NCBI RefSeq assembly: GCF_051401765.1
Contig: NW_027480495.1
Span: 1,736,001-1,800,000 of the forward strand
From: Calliopsis andreniformis
Lineage: Eukaryota; Arthropoda; Insecta; Hymenoptera; Andrenidae
Reading direction: 5' to 3'
DNA: 64,000 nt
Within the stretch, counting starts at the first letter, position 1. Every line of letters starts with the position of its first letter. The translations under genes and the position numbers were made by a program. The notes beneath the pieces are model-generated. The model made no database searches, was not told the DNA's origin, and saw nothing but the letters and a program-made list of their open reading frames with translations. This document shows, one piece after another, positions 55,626 to 64,000 of this stretch.

Positions 55626-57734
55626 TTCAATCCTCAATACCCAATCCTCAATTTCAATCCTCAATCCTCAATCCTCATTTCTCAATCCTCAATCCTCAAC
55701 CCTCAGCCCTCATCCTCCATCCTCAGTACTCAATCCTCTATCCTCAATCTTCAATCCTCAATACTCAATCTTCAATCCTCACTCCTCAATCCTCAATCCT
55801 CAATCCTCAATCTTCAATCCTCAAACATCTATCCTCAATTCTCAATCCTCAATCCTCAGTCCTCAGTCGTCGAACATCAATCCCCGACCCTTAGCACTCA
55901 TCCTCAATCCTCATCCCTCAATCCACAATCCTCAACCTTCAATACTCAATAATCAATCTCCAATCCTAGATCCTCAATCCTCAATCCTCAATCCTCATTC
56001 CCCAATCCTCAATACCCAATCCTCAATCTTCAATCCTCAAACATCAATCCTCAATTCTCAATCCTCAATCCTCAGTCTTCAGTCGTCGAATCTCAATCCC
56101 CGACGCTTAGCACGCATCCTCAATCCTCAGTCCTCGTCCTCAATCCTCAAACCTCAATCCCCAATCCTCAATATTCAATCAGCAATACTCAATCTTCAAT
56201 CATCAATCCTCAATCCTCAATCCTCAATCCTCAATCCTCAATCCTCAATATTCAATCATCAATACTCAATCTTCAACCCTCAATCTTCAATCCTCAATAC
56301 TCAATCTTCCATCCTCAATCCTCAATCCTCAATCCTCAATCCTCAATCCTCAGGCATCAATACTCAATCTACAATATTCAATCCTCAATCCTTAATCCTC
56401 AATCCACAGTCCTCAACCTTCAATACTCAATACTCAATCTTCAATCCTCAATCCTCAATCCTCAATCCTCAATCCTCAATCCTAATTCCTCAATCCTCAT
56501 TCTTCAATCCTAAATACCCAATCCTCAATCTTCAATCCTCAATCCTCAATACTCAATTCTCAATCCTCAATCCTTAATCCTCAGACCTCAAACGTCAATA
56601 TTCAACCCTCAGTCCTCGTCCTCAATACACAACCCTCAATCCTCAGTCCTCAATATTCAATCATCAATATTCAATCTTCAATCCTCAATCCTCAATCCTC
56701 AATCCTCAATCCTCAATCTTCAACCCTGAATCCTCAATCCTCAATACTCAATCCTCAATCTTCAATCCTCAATACTCAATCTTCAATCCTCAATCCTCAA
56801 TCCTCAATCCTCAATATTCAATCATCAATACTCAATCTTCAATCCTCAATCCTCAATCCTCAATTCTCAATCCTCAATCCTCAATCCTCAATCCTCAATC
56901 CTCAATCCTCAATCCACAATCCTCAACCTTCTATACTCAATAATCAATCTCCAATCCTAGATCCTCAATCCTCAATCCTCAATCCTCAATCTTCAACCCT
57001 GAATCCTCAATCCTCAATACTCAATCCTCAATCTTCAATCCTCAATACTCAATCTTCAATCCTCAATCCTCAATCGTCAATCCTCAATCCGCAATCTTCA
57101 ATCCTCAACACTCAATCTTCAATCCTCAATCCTCAATCCTCAGTCCTCAATCCTCATTCTTCAATCCTCAATACCCAATCCTCAATCTTCAATCCTCAAT
57201 CCTCAATCCTCAATCCTAATTCCTCAATCCTCATTCTCCAATCCTCAATACCCAATCCTCAATTTCAATCCTCAATACCCAATCCTCAATTTCAATCCTC
57301 AATCCTCAATCCTCATTTCTCAATCCTCAATCCTCAACCCTCAGCCCTCATCCTCCATCCTCAGTACTCAATCCTCTATCCTCAATCTTCAATCCTCAAT
57401 ACTCAATCTTCAATCCTCATTCCACAATCCTCAAACCTCAATCCTCAATCTTCAATCCTCAATACTCAATCTGCAATCCTCAATCCTCAAACCTCAATCC
57501 TCAATCCTCATTCCTCAATCCTCAATACCCAATCCTCAATCCTCAATCCTCAATCCTCAATCCTCAATATTCAATCATCAATACTCAATCTTCACTCCTC
57601 AATCTTCAATCCTCAATACCCAATCTTCAATCCTCAATCCTCAATCCTCAATCCTCAATCCTCAATCCTCAATCCTCAATCTTCAATCCTCAACACTCAA
57701 TCTTCAATACTCAATCCTCAATCCTCAATCCTCA
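55626..57734 (+). repeat. 2,383-bp-offset unit, left copy
   Basis: The TTCAATCCTCAATACCC word at 55,626, the cassette at 55,886 and box-4 core 56,593 all recur at +2,383. It contains the array's longest + frame (55,609-56,577), a repeat translation. The right end near 57,734 is the point where CTCAACCCTCAGCCC begins a piece copied from the 836-bp unit. Confidence 0.88.
55886..56119 (+). repeat. 216-bp box cassette with 42-bp downstream loss
   Basis: The CCGACCC box starts at 55,886 and the ACG dyad box is 56,102-56,118. Just downstream CAGTCCTCGTCC follows directly, without the six heptamers that include CTCTACCGTC at 51,240 and 40,237. The loss lies between two CAGTCCTC words, consistent with slippage or unequal exchange. 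Confidence 0.88.
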
Positions 57735-58008
57735 ACCCTCAGCCCTCATCCTCCATCCTCAATCCTCAAGCCTCAATCCTCAAACTTCAATCCTCAATTC
57801 TCAATCTTGAATCCTCGATCCTCAATCATCAATCCTCAATCCTCAATCCTCAGGCATCAATACTCAATCTTCAATGCTCAATCCTCAATCCTCAATCCTC
57901 AATCCTCATTCCCCAACCCTCAATCCTCATTCCTCAAACCTCAATCCTCAACCCTCAGTCCTCATACTCAATTCTCAATTCTCAATCCTCAATCCTCAAT
58001 CCTCAATC
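57735..58008 (+). repeat. Inserted piece of the 836-bp unit between the 2,383-bp copies
   Basis: CTCAACCCTCAGCCC at 57,731 through the AATTCTC words near 57,975 follow 54,928-55,205 at +2,803, including CAAGCCTC and TCTTGAATCCTCGATCC. The 2,383-bp pair is therefore not simply abutting: the period includes this 274-bp piece of different origin. Confidence 0.82.
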
Positions 58009-60110
58009 TTCAATCCTCAATACCCAATCCTCAATTTCAATCCTCAATCCTCAATCCTCATTTCTCAATCCTCAATCCTCAACCCTCAGCCCTCATCCTC
58101 CATCCTCAGTACTCAATCCTCTATCCTCAATCTTCAATCCTCAATACTCAATCTTCAATCCTCACTCCTCAATCCTCAATCCTCAATCCTCAATCTTCAA
58201 TCCTCAAACATCTATCCTCAATTCTCAATCCTCAATCCTCAGTCCTCAGTCGTCGAACATCAATCCCCGACCCTTAGCACTCATCCTCAATCCTCATCCC
58301 TCAATCCACAATCCTCAACCTTCAATACTCAATAATCAATCTCCAATCCTAGATCCTCAATCCTCAATCCTCAATCCTCATTCCCCAATCCTCAATACCC
58401 AATCCTCAATCTTCAATCCTCAAACATCAATCCTCAATTCTCAATCCTCAATCCTCAGTCCTCAGTCGTCGAATCTCAATCCCCGACGCTTAGCACGCAT
58501 CCTCAATCCTCAGTCCTCGTCCTCAATCCTCAAACCTCAATCCCCAATCCTCAATATTCAATCAGCAATACTCAATCTTCAATCATCAATCCTCAATCCT
58601 CAATCCTCAATCCTCAATCCTCAATCCTCAATATTCAATCATCAATACTCAATCTTCAACCCTCAATCTTCAATCCTCAATACTCAATCTTCCATCCTCA
58701 ATCCTCAATCCTCAATCCTCAATCCTCAATCCTCAGGCATCAATACTCAATCTACAATATTCAATCCTCAATCCTTAATCCTCAATCCACAGTCCTCAAC
58801 CTTCAATACTCAATACTCAATCTTCAATCCTCAATCCTCAATCCTCAATCCTCAATCCTCAATCCTAATTCCTCAATCCTCATTCTTCAATCCTAAATAC
58901 CCAATCCTCAATCTTCAATCCTCAATCCTCAATACTCAATTCTCAATCCTCAATCCTTAATCCTCAGACCTCAAACGTCAATATTCAACCCTCAGTCCTC
59001 GTCCTCAATACACAACCCTCAATCCTCAGTCCTCAATATTCAATCATCAATATTCAATCTTCAATCCTCAATCCTCAATCCTCAATCCTCAATCCTCAAT
59101 CCTCAATCTTCAACCCTGAATCCTCAATCCTCAATACTCAATCCTCAATCTTCAATCCTCAATACTCAATCTTCAATCCTCAATCCTCAATCCTCAATCC
59201 TCAATATTCAATCATCAATACTCAATCTTCAATCCTCAATCCTCAATCCTCAATTCTCAATCCTCAATCCTCAATCCTCAATCCTCAATCCTCAATCCAC
59301 AATCCTCAACCTTCTATACTCAATAATCAATCTCCAATCCTAGATCCTCAATCCTCAATCCTCAATCCTCAATCTTCAACCCTGAATCCTCAATCCTCAA
59401 TACTCAATCCTCAATCTTCAATCCTCAATACTCAATCTTCAATCCTCAATCCTCAATCGTCAATCCTCAATCCGCAATCTTCAATCCTCAACACTCAATC
59501 TTCAATCCTCAATCCTCAATCCTCAGTCCTCAATCCTCATTCTTCAATCCTCAATACCCAATCCTCAATCTTCAATCCTCAATCCTCAATCCTCAATCCT
59601 AATTCCTCAATCCTCATTCTTCAATCCTCAATACCCAATCCTCAATTTCAATCCTCAATACCCAATCCTCAATTTCAATCCTCAATCCTCAATCCTCATT
59701 TCTCAATCCTCAATCCTCAACCCTCAGCCCTCATCCTCCATCCTCAGTACTCAATCCTCTATCCTCAATCTTCAATCCTCAATACTCAATCTTCAATCCT
59801 CATTCCACAATCCTCAAACCTCAATCCTCAATCTTCAATCCTCAATACTCAATCTGCAATCCTCAATCCTCAAACCTCAATCCTCAATCCTCATTCCTCA
59901 ATCCTCAATACCCAATCCTCAATCCTCAATCCTCAATCCTCAATCCTCAATATTCAATCATCAATACTCAATCTTCACTCCTCAATCTTCAATCCTCAAT
60001 ACCCAATCTTCAATCCTCAATCCTCAATCCTCAATCCTCAATCCTCAATCCTCAATCTTCAATCCTCAACACTCAATCTTCAATACTCAATCCTCAATCC
60101 TCAATCCTCA
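58009..60110 (+). repeat. 2,383-bp-offset unit, right copy
   Basis: Copy of 55,626-57,734 with box-4 core 58,976. It shares the 42-bp loss after the dyad box and the doubled ATACCCAATCCTCAATTTC word (near 59,631 and 59,658). One visible difference is CATTCTTCAATCC near 59,608 against CATTCTCCAATCC near 57,234. It ends near 60,110, where TACTCATTC replaces the left-copy continuation. Confidence 0.87.
58269..58502 (+). repeat. 216-bp box cassette with 42-bp downstream loss
   Basis: The CCGACCC box starts at 58,269 and the ACG dyad box is 58,485-58,501. It has the same downstream loss as the cassette at 55,886, so the loss preceded the 2,383-bp duplication. Confidence 0.88.
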
Positions 60111-62060
60111 ATACTCATTCTTCAATCCTCAACACCCAATACTCAATCTTCAATCCTCAATCCTCAATCCTCAATCCTAATTCCTCAACCCTCATTCTTC
60201 AATGCTCAATACCCAATCTTCAATCCTCAATAATCAATCTCCAATGCTCAATCCTCAATCCTCGATACTCAATCCTCAGGCATCAATACTCAATCTTCAA
60301 TACTCAATCCTCAATCCTCAATCCTCAATCCTCAATCCTCAATCCTCAATCCTCAATCCTCAATATTCAATCATCAATACTCAATCTTCAACCCTCAATC
60401 TTCAATCCTCAATACTCAATCTTTCATCCTCAATCCTCAATCCTCAATCCTCAATCCTCAATCCTCAGGCATCAATCCTCACTCTTCAATCCTAAATACC
60501 CAATCCTTAATCTTCAATCCTTAATCCTCAATCCTCAATTCTCAATCCTCAATCCTTAATCCTCAGACCTCAAACATCAATATTCAACCCTCAGTCCTCG
60601 TCCTCAATCCACAACCCTCAATCCTCAGTCCTCAATATTCAATCATAAATATTCAATCTTCAATCCTCAATCCTCAATCCTCAACCCTCAATCCTCAATG
60701 CTCAATCCTCAATCCTCAATCCTCAATCTTCAACCCTGAATCCTCAATCCTCAATACTCAATCCTCCATCTTCAATCCTCAATACTCAATCTTCAATCCT
60801 CATTTCTCAATCCTCAATCCTCAACCCTCAGCCCTCATCCTCCATCCTCAGTACTCAATCCTCTATCCTCAATCTTCAATCCTCAATACTCAATCTTCAA
60901 TCCTCATTCCTCAATCCTCAATCCTCAATCCTCAATCTTCAATCCTCAAACATCTATCCTCAATTCTCAATCCTCAATCCTCAGTCCTCAGTCGTCGAAC
61001 ATCAATCCCCGACCCTTAGCACTCATCCTCAATCTTCATCCCTCAATCCACAATCCTCAACCTTCAATCCTCAATTCTCAATCTTCCATCCTCGATCCTC
61101 AATCCTCAATATTCAATCCTCAATACTCAATCTTCAATCATCAATCCTCAATCCCCAATTCTCAGTCGTCAATCCTCAGTCATCAATCCTCAATCTTCAA
61201 TCCTCAATACTCAATCTTCAATCCTCAATCCTCAATCGTCAATCCTCAATCCTCATTCTTCAATCCTCAATATTCAATCATCAATACGCAATCTTCAACC
61301 CTCAATCTTCAATCCTCAATAGTCAATCTTCAATCCTCAATCCTCAATCCTCAATCCTCAATCCTCAATCCTCAATCCTCATTACTCAATCCTCAATACC
61401 CAATCCTCAATCCACAATCCTTAATCCTCAATCCACAATCCTCAACCTTCAATACTCAATACTCAATCTTCAATCCTCAATCCTCAATCCTCAATCCTCA
61501 ATCCTCAATCCTCAATCCTCAATATTCAATCCTCAATACTCAATCTTCAATCATCAATCCTCAATTCTCAGTCGTCAATCCTCAGTCATCAATCCTCAAT
61601 CTTCAATACTCAATCGTCAACCCTCAATATTCAATCATCAATACTCAATCTTCAATCCTCAATCCTCAAACCTCAATCCTCAATCCTCATTCTTCAATCC
61701 TCAATATTCAATCTTCAATACGCAATCTTCAACCCTCAATCTTCAATCCTCAATAGTCAATCTTCAATCCTCAATCCTCAATCCTCAATCCTCAATCCTC
61801 AATCCTCAATCCTCAGGTATCAATACTCAATCTACAATATTCAATCCACAATCCTTAATCCTCAATCCACAATCCTCAACCTTCAATACTCAATACTCAA
61901 TCTTCAATCCTCAATCCTCAATCCTCAATCCTCAATCCTCAATCCTCAATCGTCAATATTCAATCCTCAATACTCAATCTTCAATCATCAATCCTCAATC
62001 CTAAATTCTCAGTCGTCAATCCTCAGTCATCCATCCTCAATCTTCAATACTCAATCGTCA
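60111..62060 (+). repeat. Mosaic satellite segment
   Basis: Contains box-4 core 60,575 and a lone CCGACCC box at 61,011 with no dyad box after it: the array switches near 61,065 to CAATTCTCAATCTTCC. 61,255-61,900 resembles 52,498-53,150, with ATACGCAATC near 61,283 and 61,721. Private words include CTTTCATCC near 60,421 and ATCATAAATATTC near 60,644. No gene is present. Confidence 0.8.
61011..61028 (+). repeat. Lone CCGACCC box
   Basis: GACCCTTAGCACTCATCC without a dyad box at +216. The downstream array switches near 61,065, so the cassette is broken here. Confidence 0.8.
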
Positions 62061-63170
62061 ATCCTTAGCCCTCAATCCTCAATCCTCGATCCTCGTTCCT
62101 CAAACCTCAATCCTCAACCCTCAGTCTTCATCCTCAATCCTCAAACCTCAATCCTCAACCCTCAATATTCAATCATCAATACTCAATCTTCAATCCTCAA
62201 TCCTCAAACCTCAATCCTCAATCCTCATTCTTCAATACTAAACACCCAATCCTCAATCCTCAATCCTCAATCCTCAATCCTCAATCCTCAATCCTCAATC
62301 CTCAATCTTCAACCCTGAATGCTCAATCCTCAATACTCAATCCTCAATCTTCAATCCTCAATACTCAATCTTCAATCCTCAATCCTCAATCCTCAATCCT
62401 CAATGTTCAATCATCAATACTCAATCTTCAATCCTCAATCCTCAATCCTCAATTCTCAATCCTCAATCCTCAATCCTCAATCCTCAATCCTCAATCCTCA
62501 ATCCTCAATCCTCAATCCTCAATCCTCAATCCTCAATCCTCAATCCTCAATCCTCAATCCGCAATATTCAATCCTCAATACTCAATCTTCAATCATCAAT
62601 CCTCAATCCTCAATTCTCAGTCGTCAATCCTCAGTCATCAATCCTCAATCTTCAATACTCAATCGTCAATCCTTAGTCCTCAATCCTCAATCCTCAATCA
62701 TCGTTCCTCAAACCTCAATCCTCAACCCTCAGTCTTCATCCTCAATCCTCAAACCTCAATCCTCAATCCTCAATATTCAATCATCAATACTCAATCTTCA
62801 ATCCCCAATCCTCAAACCTCAATCCTCAATCCACATTCTTCAATCCTAAATACCCAATCCTTAATCTTCAATCCTCAATCCTCAATCCTCAATCCTCAAT
62901 CCTCAATCCTTAATCCTCAGACATCAAACATCAATATTCAACCCTCAGTCCTCGTCCTCAATCCACAACCCTCAATCCTCAGTCCTCAATATTCAATCAT
63001 AAATATTCAATCTTCAATCCTCAATCCTCAATCCTCAATCCTCAATCCTCAATCCTCAGTCTTCAATCCTCAATCCTCAATCCTCAATCCTCAATCCTCA
63101 ATCCTCAATCCGCAATATTCAATCCTCAATCCTCAATCCTCAATTCTCAATCTTCAATCCTTAATCCTCA
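62061..63170 (+). repeat. Satellite with long pure TCAATCC runs
   Basis: Carries box-4 core 62,929. Near-perfect TCAATCC runs lie at 62,245-62,305 and about 62,455-62,560, among the longest uninterrupted consensus runs in the window. ATCATAAATATTC recurs near 62,996, as at 60,644. The frame 62,319-62,849 is a repeat translation. Confidence 0.8.
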
Positions 63171-64000
63171 GACCGCAAACATCAATATTCAACCCTCAGT
63201 CCTCGTCCTCAATCCACAACCCTCAATCCTCAGTCCTCAATATTCAATCATCAATATTCAATCTTCAATCCTCAATCCTCAATCCTCAATCCTCATTCCC
63301 CAACCCTCAATCCTCATTCCTCATTCCTCAAACCTCAACCCTCAACCCTCAGTCCGCATACTCAATTCTCAATTCTCAATCCTCAATCCTCAATCCTCAA
63401 TCTTCAATCCTCAATAATCAATCTCCAATCCTCAATCCTCAATTCTCGATCCTCAATCCTCAGGCATCAATACTCAATCTTCAATACTCAACCCCCAATC
63501 CTCACTCCTCAATCCTCAATCCTCAAACCTCAATCCTCAATCCTCAATATTCAATCATCAATACTCAATCTTCAATCCGTAATCCTCAATCCTCAATCCT
63601 CAACCCTCAATTCTCATTCCTCAAACCTCAATCCTCAACCCTCAGTCCTCATACTCAATTCTCAATTCTCAATCCTCAATTCTCAATCCTCAATCTTCAG
63701 TCCTCAATAATCAATCTCCAATTCTTGATCCTCAATCCCCAATCTTCAATCCTTAATCCTCAATCTTCAATCCCCAATCCGCAGTACTCAATCTTCAATC
63801 CTCAATGCTCAATCCTCAATCCTCAATCCTCAGTCCTCAGACCTCAATCTTCAATCCTCAAACCTCAATCCTCAACCGTCAGTCCTCATTCTCCAACCTC
63901 AATCCTCAATCCTCAATCCTCAATCTTCAATCCCCAATACTCAATCTTCAATCCTCAATCCTCAATACTCAATCCTCAATCCTCAAGCCTCAGGCAACAA
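63171..64000 (+). repeat. Degenerate right end of the array in this window
   Basis: Box-4 core 63,180 lies only 251 bp after 62,929, the shortest spacing seen. Private variants become dense: GACCGCAAAC, CAGTCCGCATAC, AATCCGTAATCC, AATTCTTGATCC, CCGCAGTACTC, CATTCTCCAACC and a final CAGGCAACAA. CAGTCCGCATAC near 63,350 and CAGTCCTCATAC near 63,643 mark a pair of about 293 bp. It may approach the array edge, but no unique sequence is reached. Confidence 0.75.

Larger units (their letters stand above)
5052..63270 (+). repeat. Box-4 marker family, 34 dispersed copies
   Basis: Core AAACGTCAATATTCAACCC (ACATC in some copies) is followed by the 6-bp-unit word CAGTCCTCGTCC and, about 40 bp later, CAATATTCAATCATC. 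Cores (C of CGTC or CATC) lie at 5052, 6853, 10265, 12066, 15688, 18381, 20275, 21155, 22728, 23769, 25382, 26101, 27674, 28715, 29929, 30970, 32583, 33302, 34875, 35909, 37725, 39590, 40992, 43672, 44970, 48034, 49813, 51996, 53576, 56593, 58976, 60575, 62929 and 63180. Recurring intervals (1801, 1573, 1041, 1613, 719) expose the higher-order repeats. The copies with CATC (23769, 28715, 30970, 35909, 60575, 62929, 63180) form a subtype. The span covers the family and is not one continuous element. Confidence 0.9.
1..64000 (+). repeat. Heptanucleotide satellite array (TCAATCC)n, whole window
   Basis: Every row of the window reads as consecutive 7-bp units of consensus TCAATCC. Common variants are TCAATCT, TCAATAC, TCAATAT, TCAATCA, TCAACCC, TCAAACC, TCAGTCC, TCATTCC, TCATTCT, TCTATCC, TTAATCC, TGAATCC and ACAATCC. 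No inversion, unique insert or mobile element is visible. A few 6-bp units (in the words CAATTTCAATCC, CAGTCCTCGTCC and ATTACTAATC) shift the register. Variants are not random: they occur in fixed orders that recur across the window, which defines higher-order repeats. A frequent 28-bp word is four successive heptamers ending in AT, CA, AC and CT. The + strand is C-rich and nearly G-free. The array runs off both window ends, so its true length is unknown. I know of no named satellite family with this unit. Confidence 0.98.

Noticed and set aside
55609..56577. Longest + strand open frame (322 codons), and similar frames at 24,675, 31,876, 48,213, 54,168 and 55,004
   Set aside because: They consist only of the heptapeptide S-I-L-N-P-Q-S with point variants. 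Starts are chance ATG from C to G changes and stops are chance TAA, TAG or TGA variants. The consensus has no + strand stop, so long frames are expected by construction. Overlapping frames (55,004-55,894 with 55,609-56,577) encode the same motif.
1..64000. CRISPR array
   Set aside because: There are no distinct repeats separated by unique spacers. The unit is 7 bp, head to tail, and the longer words are variants of the same heptamer.
1..64000. Telomere repeat
   Set aside because: The uniform G-rich/C-rich strand split is telomere-like, but GGATTGA is not a telomere unit I know, and nested kilobase higher-order repeats with many variants are satellite behaviour.
1..64000. Bacterial short heptamer repeats (such as cyanobacterial STRR)
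   Set aside because: Those arrays are short and lie between genes. 64 kb without any gene does not fit, though a bacterial source cannot be fully excluded from this sequence alone.
1..64000. Transposon or retroelement insertion
   Set aside because: Reading every block, I saw no stretch leaving the 7-bp period, no terminal repeats, no target-site duplication and no transposase or polymerase-like frame.
1..64000. tRNA, rRNA or other structured RNA genes, promoters and terminators
   Set aside because: With almost no G on + and no unique sequence, paired stems are essentially absent apart from the 17-bp dyad box. Nothing resembles a tRNA or rRNA core.

Overview
The whole 64 kb is one uninterrupted tandem array of a 7-bp unit, consensus TCAATCC on the + strand (GGATTGA on the - strand). 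I find no gene, RNA gene, transposon, CRISPR array or unique sequence. The unit never changes orientation. The + strand is almost G-free, about one or two G per 60 bases, and those G sit in variant units.

Organism: no gene allows placement. An array longer than 64 kb with nested higher-order repeats is typical of eukaryotic heterochromatin (centromeric, pericentromeric or subtelomeric satellite) in a long-read assembly. Short heptamer arrays also occur between genes in some bacteria, for example the STRR repeats of cyanobacteria, but this length would be exceptional there. I infer a eukaryote at moderate confidence and cannot name the species.

Layout (block edges are good to about 50 bp, because most lie inside perfect TCAATCC runs). 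1-1,474: irregular array, with 500-2,188 present again at 45,930-47,650. 1,475-4,545: tandem pair of about 1.53 kb. 1,807-7,020 and 7,021-12,233: tandem pair with an exact 5,213-bp offset, containing the 1.53-kb pair and a 1,801-bp duplication. 11,674-17,560: 3,622-bp and 5,423-bp offset copies meeting at a chimeric junction near 13,938. 17,561-20,754: irregular, with 301-bp and 880-bp local duplications. 20,755-36,475: blocks related by 4,946-bp and 7,201-bp offsets. 36,127-45,354: tandem pair of 5.94 kb, the second copy having lost 567 bp. 45,355-53,626: mosaic of pieces seen elsewhere. 53,627-55,467: 836-bp unit in 2.2 copies. 55,626-60,110: 2,383-bp pair. 60,111-64,000: mosaic that becomes more degenerate toward the right end.

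The long + strand open frames come from the repeat. Seven is not a multiple of 3 and the consensus has no + strand stop, so all three frames read the same heptapeptide, S-I-L-N-P-Q-S. The - strand has TGA every 21 nt in every frame. No CDS is annotated. The interest of the window is the readable nested duplication history and two G-bearing marker boxes, one with a dyad, embedded in the satellite.
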